A stretch of DNA of 64,000 nt, taken from positions 186,001 through 250,000 of the forward strand of contig NW_027476324.1 in the NCBI RefSeq assembly GCF_051020955.1, given 5' to 3'. This stretch comes from Megalopta genalis. Its lineage: Eukaryota; Arthropoda; Insecta; Hymenoptera; Halictidae. The notes beneath the pieces are model-generated. The model did not search any database. It was given only the letters and a program-made list of their open reading frames with translations, and was not told where the DNA came from. Below, piece by piece: positions 51,051-63,817 of this stretch; position 1 is the stretch's first letter, and each line of letters opens with the position of its first letter. A program made the translations under genes and the position numbers.

Positions 51051-52696
51051 AATCATGTGTTCGCATGGACTTGAAACTACATCGTTTGTTTCGCATGCTG
51101 TTGAAGCTAAATCAAGTGTGTCACAAGTATTTCAGGCCAAACCATTTGCTTCGCATGGATTCGAAGATCAGCCTTCTACTTCGCATTTATAAGATGCTAA
51201 ATCATGTGTTTCGCATGGATTTGAAGCTAACTCGTTTGTTTCGCATTCTGTTGAAGCTAAATCATGCATATCACAAGTATTTGAAGCTAAACCATTTGCT
51301 TCGCATGGATTCGAAGATAACCCTTCTACTTCGCATTGATTTGAAGTTAAATCATGTGTTTCGCATGGATTTGAATCTAACTCGTTTATTTCGTATGCTG
51401 TTGAAGCTAAATCATATATATCACAAGTATATGAAGCTAATCCATTTGTTTCGCATGGATTCGGAGATAAGCCTCCTACTTCGCATTGATTTGAAGCTAA
51501 ATCATGTGTTTCGCATGGATTTGCTTCTAACTCGTTTGTTTCGCATGCTGTTGAAGATAAATCAAGTGTATCACAAGTATTTGAAGCCAAACTATTTGCT
51601 TCGCATGGATTCGAAGATCAGCCTTCTACTTCGCATTGATTAGGTGATAAATCATATGTTTCGCATGGATTTGATGCTAACTCGTTTGTTTCGCATGCAG
51701 TTGAAGCTGAAGCATGTATATCACAAGTATTTGAACCTAAACTATTCGTTTCGCATGGATTCGAGGATAAGCCTTCCACTCCGCATTGATTTGAAACTAA
51801 ATCATGTGTTTCGCATGGATTTGAATCGAACTCGTTTGTTTCGCATGCTGTTGAAGCTAAATCATGTATATCACAAGTATTTGAAGTTAAACAATTTGTT
51901 TCGCATGGATTCGAAGATAACCCATGTACTTCGCATTGATTTGAAGCTAAATCATGTGTTTCGCATGGATTTGAATCGAACTCGTTTGTTTCGCATGCTG
52001 TTGAAGCTAAATCAAGTGTATCAGAAGTATTTGAAGCCAAACCATTTTCTTCGCATGGATTCGAAGATCAGCCTTCTACTTCGCATTGATTTGAAGCTAA
52101 ATCATGTGTTCGCATGGATTTGAAGCTACCTCGTTTGTTTCGCATGCAGTTGAAGCTAAATCATGTATATCACAAGTATTTGAAGCTAAACCATTTGTTT
52201 CGCACGGATTCGAAGATAAGCCTTCTACTTCGCATTGATTTTAATCTAATTCATGTGTTTCGCATGGATTTGAAGCTAACTCGTTTGTTTCGCATGCAGT
52301 TGAAGCTGAATCATGTATATCAAAAGTATTTGAATCTAAACTATTCGTTTCGCATGGATTCGAAGATAAGCCTTCTACTTCTCACTGATTTTAATCTAAA
52401 TCATGTGTTTCGCATGGATTTGAAGCTAACTCGTTTGTTTTGCATGCTGTTGAAGCTAAATCTTGTATATCACAAGTATTTGAAGCTATATCATATGTTT
52501 CGCATGGATTCGAAGATAAGCCTCCTACTTCGCATTGATTTGAAGCTAAATCATGTGTTCGCATGGATTTGAAGCTAACTCGTATGTTTCGCATGCTGTT
52601 GAAGCTAAATCATGTATATCACAAGTATTTGAAGCTATATCATATGTTTCGCATGGATTCGAAGATAACCCTTCTAATTCGCATTGATTTGAAGCT

Positions 52697-54206
52697 AAAT
52701 CATGTGTTTCGCATGGATTTGAAGCTAACTCGTTTGTTTCGCATGCTGTTGAAGCTAAGTCATGTATATCACAAGCATTTGAAGCTAAACTATTCGTTTC
52801 GCACGGATTCGAAGATAAGCCTTCCACTTCGCATTGATTTGAAGCTAAATCATGTGTTCCGCATGGATTTGAAGCTAACTCGTTTGTTTCGCCTGCATTT
52901 GAAGCCATATCACTTATATTTTCAAGTATGTCAAGCTAAATCATTCGTTACGCATGGATTTGAAGCTAAGCCATGAACTTCGCGTTGACTTGATGCTAAA
53001 TCATGTTTTTCGTTTGGACTTGAAGCTAACTCGTTTGTTTCGCATGTTGTTGAAGCTAAATCATGTATATCACAAGTATTTGAAGCTAAACCATTGGTTT
53101 CGCTTGGATTCGAAGATAAGGCTTCTACTTCGTATTGATTTTAATCTAAATCATGTGTTTCGCATTGATTTGAATCTAACTGGTTTGTTTCGCATGCTGT
53201 TGAAACTAAATCATGTATATCACAAGAATTTGAAGCTAAACCATTTGATTCCCATGGATTTGAAGCTAAGCTTTCAACTTCGCATTGATTTGAATATAAA
53301 TCATGTGTTTCGCTTGGATTTGAAGCTAACTCGTTTGTTTCGCATGCTGTTGAAGCTAAATCATGTATATCACAAGTAATTGAAGCTATATCATATGTTT
53401 CGCATGGATTCGACGATAACCCTTCTAATTCGCATTGATTTGAAGCTAAATCATGTGTTTCGCATGGATTTGAAGCTAACTCGTTTGTTTCGCATGCTGT
53501 TGAAGCTAAGTCATGTATATCCCAAGTATTTGAAGCTAAACCATTTGTTTCGCATGGATTCGAAGATAAGTCTCCTACTTCGCATTGATTTGAAGCTAAA
53601 TCATGTGTTCGCATGGATTTGCTTCTAACTCGTTTGTTTCGCATGCTGTTGAAGATAAATCAAGTGTATCACAAGTATTTGAAGCCAAACCATTTGCTTC
53701 GCATGGATTCGAGGATCAGCCTTCTACTTCGCATTGATTAGGTGATAAATCATATGTTTCGCATGGATTTGATGCTAACTCGTTTGTTTCGCATGCAGTT
53801 GAAGCTGAATCATGTATATCACAAGTATTTGAACCTAAACTATTCGTTTCGCATGGATTCGAGGATAAGCCTTCCACTCCGCATTGATTTGAAACTAAAT
53901 CATGTGTTTCGCATGGATTTGAATCGAACTCGTTTGTTTCGCATGCTGTTGAAGCTAAATCATGTATATCACAAGTATTTGAATCTATATCATATGTTTC
54001 GCATGGATTCGAAGATAATCCATCTACTTCGCATTGATTTGAAGCTAAATCATGTGTTTCGCATGGATTTGAATCTAACTCGTTTGTTTCGCACGCTGTT
54101 GAAGCTAAATCAAGTGTATCACAAGTATTTGAAGCTAAACCATTTGCTTCGCATGGATTCGAAGATCTGCCTTCCACTTCGCATTTATTAGATGCTAAAT
54201 CATGTG
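52697..54206 (+). repeat. Nested 1.5-kb duplication, copy 1 (partner 54,796 to 56,305)
   Basis: About 1,510 bp recurs at an offset of exactly 2,099 bp. It includes the derived block with GAAGCTAAGCCATGAAC, the AAGTAATTGAAGC variant and the GATTTGCTTCTAAC monomer. Further copies lie near 58,333, 60,230 and 62,510. Confidence 0.83.
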
Positions 54207-54795
54207 ATTCGCATGGATTTGAAGCTAACTCGTTTGTTTCGCATGCTGTTGAAGCTAAATCATGTGTATCACAAGTATTTGAAGTTCAACAATTTGTTTC
54301 GCATGGATTCGAAGATAATCCATATACTTCCCATTGATTTGAAGCTAAATCATGTGTTTCGCATGGATTTGAATCTAACTCGTTTGTTTCCTATAATGTT
54401 GAAACTAAATCATGTATATCACAAGTATTTGAAGCTAAATCATTTGTTTCGCATGGATTCGAAGATAAGTCTCCTACTTGGCATTGATTTGAAGCTAAAT
54501 CATGTGTTTGCACGGATTTGAAGCTAACTCGTTTGTTTCGATTGCTGTTGAAGCTGAATCATGTATATCACAAGTATTTGATCCTAAACTATTCGTTTCG
54601 CATGGATTCCAAGATAAGCCTACCACTTCGCATTGATTCGAAACTAAATCATGTGTTTCGCATGGATTTGAAGTTAACTCGTTTGTTTCGCATGCAGTTG
54701 AAGCTGAATCATGTATATCAAAAGTATTTGAATCTAAACTATTCGTTTCGCATGGATTCGAAGATCTGCCTTCCACTTCGCATTTATTAGATGCT

Positions 54796-56305
54796 AAATC
54801 ATGTGTTTCGCATGGATTTGAAGCTAACTCGTTTGTTTCGCATGCTGTTGAAGCTAAGTCATGTATATCACAAGCATTTGAAGCTAAACTATTCGTTTCG
54901 CACGGATTCGAAGATAAGCCTTCCACTTCGCATTGATTTGAAGCTAAATCATGTGTTCCGCATGGATTTGAAGCTAACTCGTTTGTTTCGCCTGCATTTG
55001 AAACCATATCACTTATATTTTCAAGTATGTCAAGCTAAATCATTCGTTACGCATGGATTTGAAGCTAAGCCATGAACTTCGCGTTGACTTGATGCTAAAT
55101 CATGTTTTTCGTTTGGACTTGAAGCTAACTCGTTTGTTTCGCATGTTGTTGAAGCTAAATCATGTATATCACAAGTATTTGAAGCTAAACCATTGGTTTC
55201 GCTTGGATTCGAAGATAAGCCTTCTACTTCGTATTGATTTTAATCTAAATCATGTGTTTCGCATTGATTTGAATCTAACTGGTTTGTTTCGCATGCTGTT
55301 GAAACTAAATCATGTATATCACAAGAATTTGAAGCTAAACCATTTGATTCCCATGGATTTGAAGCTAAGCTTTCAACTTCGCATTGATTTGAATATAAAT
55401 CATGTGTTTCGCTTGGATTTGAAGCTAACTCGTTTGTTTCGCATGCTGTTGAAGCTAAATCATGTATATCACAAGTAATTGAAGCTATATCATATGTTTC
55501 GCATGGATTCGACGATAACCCTTCTAATTCGCATTGATTTGAAGCTAAATCATGTGTTTCGCATGGATTTGAAGCTAACTCGTTTGTTTCGCATGCTGTT
55601 GAAGCTAAGTCATGTATATCCCAAGTATTTGAAGCTAAACCATTTGTTTCGCATGGATTCGAAGATAAGTCTCCTACTTCGCATTGATTTGAAGCTAAAT
55701 CATGTGTTCGCATGGATTTGCTTCTAACTCGTTTGTTTCGCATGCTGTTGAAGATAAATCAAGTGTATCACAAGTATTTGAAGCCAAACCATTTGCTTCG
55801 CATGGATTCGAGGATCAGCCTTCTACTTCGCATTGATTAGGTGATAAATCATATGTTTCGCATGGATTTGATGCTAACTCGTTTGTTTCGCATGCAGTTG
55901 AATCTGAATCATGTATATCACAAGTATTTGAACCTAAACTATTCGTTTCGCATGGATTCGAGGATAAGCCTTCCACTCCGCATTGATTTGAAACTAAATC
56001 ATGTGTTTCGCATGGATTTGAATCGAACTCGTTTGTTTCGCATGCTGTTGAAGCTAAATCATGTATATCACAAGTATTTGAAGCTATATCATATGTTTCG
56101 CATGGATTCGAAGATAATCCATCTACTTCGCATTGATTTGAAGCTAAATCATGTGTTTCGCATGGATTTGAATCTAACTCGTTTGTTTCGCACGCTGTTG
56201 AAGCTAAATCAAGTGTATCACAAGTATTTGAAGCTAAACCATTTGCTTCGCATGGATTCGAAGATCTGCCTTCCACTTCGCATTTATTAGATGCTAAATC
56301 ATGTG
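54796..56305 (+). repeat. Nested 1.5-kb duplication, copy 2
   Basis: This is the partner of 52,697 to 54,206. The two are separated by about 589 bp of other array sequence, so the amplifying unit was about 2.1 kb. Confidence 0.83.
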
Positions 56306-56518
56306 TATCACAAGTATTTGAAGTTCAACAATTTGTTTCGCATGGAATCGAAGATAATCCATATACTTCCCATTGATTTGAAGCTAAATCATGTGTTTCG
56401 CATGGATTTGAAGCTAACTCGTTTGTTTCGCATGCTGTTGAAGCTAAGTCATGTATATCACAAGTATTTGAAGCTAAACCATTTGTTTCGCATGCATTCG
56501 AAGATAAGCCTCCTACTT

Positions 56519-59500
56519 CGCATTGATTTGAAGCTAAATCATGTGTTCGCATGGACTTGAAACTACATCGTTTGTTTCGCATGCTGTTGAAGCTAAATCA
56601 AGTGTGTCACAAGTATTTCAGGCCAAACCATTTGCTTCGCATGGATTCGAAGATCAGCCTTCTACTTCGCATTTATAAGATGCTAAATCATGTGTTTCGC
56701 ATGGATTTGAAGCTAACTCGTTTGTTTCGCATTCTGTTGAAGCTAAATCATGCATATCACAAGTATTTGAAGCTAAACCATTTGCTTCGCATGGATTCGA
56801 AGATAACCCTTCTACTTCGCATTGATTTGAAGTTAAATCATGTGTTTCGCATGGATTTGAATCTAACTCGTTTATTTCGTATGCTGTTGAAGCTAAATCA
56901 TATATATCACAAGTATATGAAGCTAATCCATTTGTTTCGCATGGATTCGGAGATAAGCCTCCTACTTCGCATTGATTTGAAGCTAAATCATGTGTTTCGC
57001 ATGGATTTGCTTCTAACTCGTTTGTTTCGCATGCTGTTGAAGATAAATCAAGTGTATCACAAGTATTTGAAGCCAAACTATTTGCTTCGCATGGATTCGA
57101 AGATCAGCCTTCTACTTCGCATTGATTAGGTGATAAATCATATGTTTCGCATGGATTTGATGCTAACTCGTTTGTTTCGCATGCAGTTGAAGCTGAAGCA
57201 TGTATATCACAAGTATTTGAACCTAAACTATTCGTTTCGCATGGATTCGAGGATAAGCCTTCCACTCCGCATTGATTTGAAACTAAATCATGTGTTTCGC
57301 ATGGATTTGAATCGAACTCGTTTGTTTCGCATGCTGTTGAAGCTAAATCATGTATATCACAAGTATTTGAAGTTAAACAATTTGTTTCGCATGGATTCGA
57401 AGATAACCCATGTACTTCGCATTGATTTGAAGCTAAATCATGTGTTTCGCATGGATTTGAATCGAACTCGTTTGTTTCGCATGCTGTTGAAGCTAAATCA
57501 AGTGTATCAGAAGTATTTGAAGCCAAACCATTTTCTTCGCATGGATTCGAAGATCAGCCTTCTACTTCGCATTGATTTGAAGCTAAATCATGTGTTCGCA
57601 TGGATTTGAAGCTACCTCGTTTGTTTCGCATGCAGTTGAAGCTAAATCATGTATATCACAAGTATTTGAAGCTAAACCATTTGTTTCGCACGGATTCGAA
57701 GATAAGCCTTCTACTTCGCATTGATTTTAATCTAATTCATGTGTTTCGCATGGATTTGAAGCTAACTCGTTTGTTTCGCATGCAGTTGAAGCTGAATCAT
57801 GTATATCAAAAGTATTTGAATCTAAACTATTCGTTTCGCATGGATTCGAAGATAAGCCTTCCACTTCGCATTGATTTGAAGCTAAATCATGTGTTTCACA
57901 TGGATTTGAAGTTAACTCGTTTGTTTCGCATGCAGTTGAAGCTAAATCATGTATATCACAAGTATTTGAAGCTAAACCATTTGTTTCGCTTGGATTCGAA
58001 GATAAGCCTTCTACTTCTCACTGATTTTAATCTAAATCATGTGTTTCGCATGGATTTGAAGCTAACTCGTTTGTTTTGCATGCTGTTGAAGCTAAATCTT
58101 GTATATCACAAGTATTTGAAGCTATATCATATGTTTCGCATGGATTCGAAGATAAGCCTCCTACTTCGCATTGATTTGAAGCTAAATCATGTGTTCGCAT
58201 GGATTTGAAGCTAACTCGTATGTTTCGCATGCTGTTGAAGCTAAATCATGTATATCACAAGTATTTGAAGCTATATCATATGTTTCGCATGGATTCGAAG
58301 ATAACCCTTCTAATTCGCATTGATTTGAAGCTAAATCATGTGTTTCGCATGGATTTGAAGCTAACTCGTTTGTTTCGCATGCTGTTGAAGCTAAGTCATG
58401 TATATCACAAGCATTTGAAGCTAAACTATTCGTTCCGCACGGATTCGAAGATAAGCCTTCCACTTCGCATTGATTTGAAGCTAAATCATGTGTTCCGCAT
58501 GGATTTGAAGCTAACTCGTTTGTTTCGCCTGCATTTGAAGCCATATCACTTATATTTTCAAGTATGTCAAGCTAAATCATTCGTTACGCATGGATTTGAA
58601 GCTAAGCCATGAACTTCGCGTTGACTTGATGCTAAATCATGTTTTTCGTTTGGACTTGAAGCTAACTCGTTTGTTTCGCATGTTGTTGAAGCTAAATCAT
58701 GTATATCACAAGTATTTGAAGCTAAACCATTGGTTTCGCTTGGATTCGTAGATAAGCCTTCTACTTCGTATTGATTTTAATCTAAATCATGTGTTTCGCA
58801 TTGATTTGAATCTAACTGGTTTGTTTCGCATGCTGTTGAAGCTAAATCATGTATATCACAAGTAATTGAAGCTATATCATATGTTTCGCATGGATTCGAC
58901 GATAACCCTTCTAATTCGCATTGATTTGAAGCTAAATCATGTGTTTCGCATGGATTTGAAGCTAACTCGTTTGTTTCGCATGCTGTTGAAGCTAAGTCAT
59001 GTATATCCCAAGTATTTGAAGCTAAACCATTTGTTTCGCATGGATTCGAAGATAAGTCTCCTACTTCGCATTGATTTGAAGCTAAATCATGTGTTCGCAT
59101 GGATTTGCTTCTAACTCGTTTGTTTCGCATGCTGTTGAAGATAAATCAAGTGTATCACAAGTATTTGAAGCCAAACCATTTGCTTCGCATGGATTCGAGG
59201 ATCAGCCTTCTACTTCGCATTGATTAGGTGATAAATCATATGTTTCGCATGGATTTGATGCTAACTCGTTTGTTTCGCATGCAGTTGAAGCTGAATCATG
59301 TATATCACAAGTATTTGAACCTAAACTATTCGTTTCGCATGGATTCGAGGATAAGCCTTCCACTCCGCATTGATTTGAAACTAAATCATGTGTTTCGCAT
59401 GGATTTGAATCGAACTCGTTTGTTTCGCATGCTGTTGAAGCTAAATCATGTATATCACAAGTATTTGAAGCTATATCATATGTTTCGCATGGATTCGAAG

Positions 59501-61836
59501 ATAATCCATCTACTTCGCATTGATTTGAAGCTACATCATGTGTTTCGCATGGATTTGAATCTAACTCGTTTGTTTCGCACGCTGTTGAAGCTAAATCAAG
59601 TGTATCACAAGTATTTGAAGCTAAACCATTTGCTTCGCATGGATTCGAAGATCTGCCTTCCACTTCGCATTTATTAGATGCTAAATCATGTGTATCACAA
59701 GTATTTGAAGTTCAACAATTTGTTTCGCATGGAATCGAAGATAATCCATATACTTCCCATTGATTTGAAGCTAAATCATGTGTTTCGCATGGATTTGAAT
59801 CGAACTCGTTTGTTTCCTATAATGTTGAAACTAAATCATGTATATCACAAGTATTTGAAGCTAAACCATTTGTTTCGCATGGATTCGAAGATAAGTCTCC
59901 TACTTGGCATTGATTTGAAGCTAAATCATGTGTTTGCACGGATTTGAAGCTAACTCGTTTGTTTCGATTGCTGTTGAAGCTGAATCATGTATATCACAAG
60001 TATTTGATCCTAAACTATTCGTTTCGCATGGATTCGAAGATAAGCCTACCACTTCGCATTGATTTGAAACTAAATCATGTGTTTCGCATGGATTTGAAGT
60101 TAACTCGTTTGTTTCGCATGCAGTTGAAGCTGAATCATGTATATCAAAAGTATTTGAATCTAAACTATTCGTTTCGCATGGATTCGAAGATCTGCCTTCC
60201 ACTTCGCATTTATTAGATGCTAAATCATGTGTTTCGCATGGATTTGAATCTAACTCGTTTGTTTCGCATGCTGTTGAAGCTAAGTCATGTATATCACAAG
60301 CATTTGAAGCTAAACTATTCGTTTCGCACGGATTCGAAGATAAGCCTTCCACTTCGCATTGATTTGAAGCTAAATCATGTGTTCCGCATGGATTTGAAGC
60401 TAACTCGTTTGTTTCGCCTGCATTTGAAGCCATATCACTTATATTTTCAAGTATGTCAAGCTAAATCATTCGTTACGCATGGATTTGAAGCTAAGCCATG
60501 AACTTCGCGTTGACTTGATGCTAAATCATGTTTTTCGTTTGGACTTGAAGCTAACTCGTTTGTTTCGCATGTTGTTGAAGCTAAATCATGTATATCACAA
60601 GTATTTGAAGCTAAACCATTGGTTTCGCTTGGATTCGAAGATAAGCCTTCAACTTCGTATTGATTTTAATCTAAATCATGTGTTTCGCATTGATTTGAAT
60701 CTAACTGGTTTGTTTCGCATGCTGTTGAAACTAAATCATGTATATCACAAGAATTTGAAGCTAAACCATTTGATTCCCATGGATTTGAAGCTAAGCTTAC
60801 AACTTCGCATTGATTTGAATATAAATCATGTGTTTCGCTTGGATTTGAAGCTAACTCGTTTGTTTCGCATGCTGTTGAAGCTAAATCATGTATATCACAA
60901 GTAATTGAAGCTATATCATATGTTTCGCATGGATTCGACGATAACCCTTCTAATTCGCATTGATTTGAAGCTAAATCATGTGTTTCGCATGGATTTGAAG
61001 CTAACTCGTTTGTTTCGCATGCTGTTGAAGCTAAGTCATGTATATCCCAAGTATTTGAAGCTAAACCATTTGTTTCGCATGGATTCGAAGATAAGTCTCC
61101 TACTTCGCATTGATTTGAAGCTAAATCATGTGTTCGCATGGATTTGCTTCTAACTCGTTTGTTTCGCATGCTGTTGAAGATAAATCAAGTGTATCACAAG
61201 TATTTGAAGCCAAACCATTTGCTTCGCATGGATTCGAGGATCAGCCTTCTACTTCGCATTGATTAGGTGATAAATCATATGTTTCGCATGGATTTGATGC
61301 TAACTCGTTTGTTTCGCATGCAGTTGAAGCTGAATCATGTATATCACAAGTATTTGAACCTAAACTATTCGTTTCGCATGGATTCGAGGATAAGCCTTCC
61401 ACTCCGCATTGATTTGAAACTAAATCATGTGTTTCGCATGGATTTGAATCGAACTCGTTTGTTTCGCATGCTGTTGAAGCTAAATCATGTATATCACAAG
61501 TATTTGAAGCTATATCATATGTTTCGCATGGATTCGAAGATAATCCATCTACTTCGCATTGATTTGAAGCTAAATCATGTGTTTCGCATGGATTTGAATC
61601 TAACTCGTTTGTTTCGCACGCTGTTGAAGCTAAATCAAGTGTATCACAAGTATTTGAAGCTAAACCATTTGCTTCGCATGGATTCGAAGATCTGCCTTCC
61701 ACTTCGCATTTATTAGATGCTAAATCATGTGTATCACAAGTATTTGAAGTTCAACAATTTGTTTCGCATGGAATCGAAGATAATCCATATACTTCCCATT
61801 GATTTGAAGCTAAATCATGTGTTTCGCATGGATTTG
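56519..61836 (+). repeat. 5.49-kb higher-order unit, copy 2
   Basis: This is the second, almost directly adjacent copy of 51,033 to 56,410, with +150, -150 and -60 bp changes. It keeps private variants such as GAAGCATGTATATC, GTACTTCGCATTG after CCAT, and AGTGTGTCACAAG. Confidence 0.84.
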
Positions 61837-63817
61837 AATCGAACTCGTTTGTTTCGCATGCTGTTGAAGCTAAATCATGTATATCACAAGTATTTGAAGC
61901 TATATCATATGTTTCGCATGGATTCGAAGATAATCCATCTACTTCGCATTGATTTGAAGCTAAATCATGTGTTTCGCATGGATTTGAATCTAACTCGTTT
62001 GTTTCGCACGCTGTTGAAGCTAAATCAAGTGTATCACAAGTATTTGAAGCTAAATCATTTGCTTCGCATGGATTCGAAGATCTGCCTTCCACTTCGCATT
62101 TATTAGATGCTAAATCATGTGTATCACAAGTATTTGAAGTTCAACAATTTGTTTCGCATGGAATCGAAGATAATCCATATACTTCCCATTGATTTCAAGC
62201 TAAATCATGTGTTTCGCATGGATTTGAATCTAACTCGTTTGTTTCCTATAATGTTGAAACTAAATCATGTATATCACAAGTATTTGAAGCTAAACCATTT
62301 GTTTCGCATGGATTCGAAGATAAGTCTCCTACTTGGCATTGATTTGAAGCTAAATCATGTGTTTGCACGGATTTGAAGCTAACTCGTTTGTTTCGATTGC
62401 TGTTGAAGCTGAATCATGTATATCACAAGTATTTGATCCTAAACTATTCGTTTCGCATGGATTCGAAGATCTGCCTTCCACTTCGCATTTATTAGATGCT
62501 AAATCATGTGTTTCGCATGGATTTGAATCTAACTCGTTTGTTTCGCATGCTGTTGAAGCTAAGTCATGTATATCACAAGCATTTGAAGCTAAACTATTCG
62601 TTTCGCACGGATTCGAAGATAAGCCTTCCACTTCGCATTGATTTGAAGCTAAATCATGTGTTCCGCATGGATTTGAAGCTAACTCGTTTGTTTCGCCTGC
62701 ATTTGAAGCCATATCACTTATATTTTCAAGTATGTCAAGCTAAATCATTCGTTACGCATGGATTTGAAGCTAAGCCATGAACTTCGCGTTGACTTGATGC
62801 TAAATCATGTTTTTCGTTTGGACTTGAAGCTAACTCGTTTGTTTCGCATGTTGTTGAAGCTAAATCATGTATATCACAAGTATTTGAAGCTAAACCATTG
62901 GTTTCGCTTGGATTCGAAGATAAGCCTTCAACTTCGTATTGATTTTAATCTAAATCATGTGTTTCGCATTGATTTGAATCTAACTGGTTTGTTTCGCATG
63001 CTGTTGAAACTAAATCATGTATATCACAAGAATTTGAAGCTAAACCATTTGATTCCCATGGATTTGAAGCTAAGCTTACAACTTCGCATTGATTTGAATA
63101 TAAATCATGTGTTTCGCTTGGATTTGAAGCTAACTCGTTTGTTTCGCATGCTGTTGAAGCTAAATCATGTATATCACAAGTAATTGAAGCTATATCATAT
63201 GTTTCGCATGGATTCGACGATAACCCTTCTAATTCGCATTGATTTGAAGCTAAATCATGTGTTTCGCATGGATTTGAAGCTAACTCGTTTGTTTCGCATG
63301 CTGCTGAAGCTAAGTCATGTATATCCCAAGTATTTGAAGCTAAACCATTTGTTTCGCATGGATTCGAAGATAAGTCTCCTACTTCGCATTGATTTGAAGC
63401 TAAATCATGTGTTCGCATGGATTTGCTTCTAACTCGTTTGTTTCGCATGCTGTTGAAGATAAATCAAGTGTATCACAAGTATTTGAAGCCAAACCATTTG
63501 CTTCGCATGGATTCGAGGATCAGCCTTCTACTTCGCATTGATTAGGTGATAAATCATATGTTTCGCATGGATTTGATGCTAACTCGTTTGTTTCGCATGC
63601 AGTTGAAGCTGAATCATGTATATCACAAGTATTTGAACCTAAACTATTCGTTTCGCATGGATTCGAGGATAAGCCTTCCACTCCGCATTGATTTGAAACT
63701 AAATCATGTGTTTCGCATGGATTTGAATCGGACTCGTTTGTTTCGCATGCTGTTGAAGCTAAACCATGTATATCACAAGTATTTGAAGCTATATCATATG
63801 TTTCGCATGGATTCGAA
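60161..63817 (+). repeat. Direct duplication, offset 2,279 bp
   Basis: About 60,161 to 61,538 matches 62,440 to 63,817. Both contain TTCAACTTCGTATTG and AAGCTTACAACTTCG, variants not seen in the 53-kb and 55-kb copies, so this pair is the younger branch. The right copy has a few private changes (CTGCTGAAGC near 63,302, GAATCGGACTC near 63,727). Confidence 0.83.
61421..62219 (+). repeat. Tandem duplication of a 390-bp unit
   Basis: About 61,421 to 61,829 matches 61,811 to 62,219 at an offset of exactly 390 bp (thirteen monomers). Both include GAAGTTCAACAATTTG and CATATACTTCCCATTG. Only isolated substitutions were seen (GATTTCAAGC near 62,195). Confidence 0.87.

Larger units (their letters stand above)
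51033..56410 (+). repeat. 5.49-kb higher-order unit, copy 1
   Basis: The block matches 56,519 to 61,836. The offset is 5,486, changes to 5,636 between about 52,372 and 53,230 (150 bp extra in copy 2), returns to 5,486 (150 bp missing), then becomes 5,426 after about 54,206 (60 bp missing). All indels are multiples of 30 bp. Confidence 0.85.
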
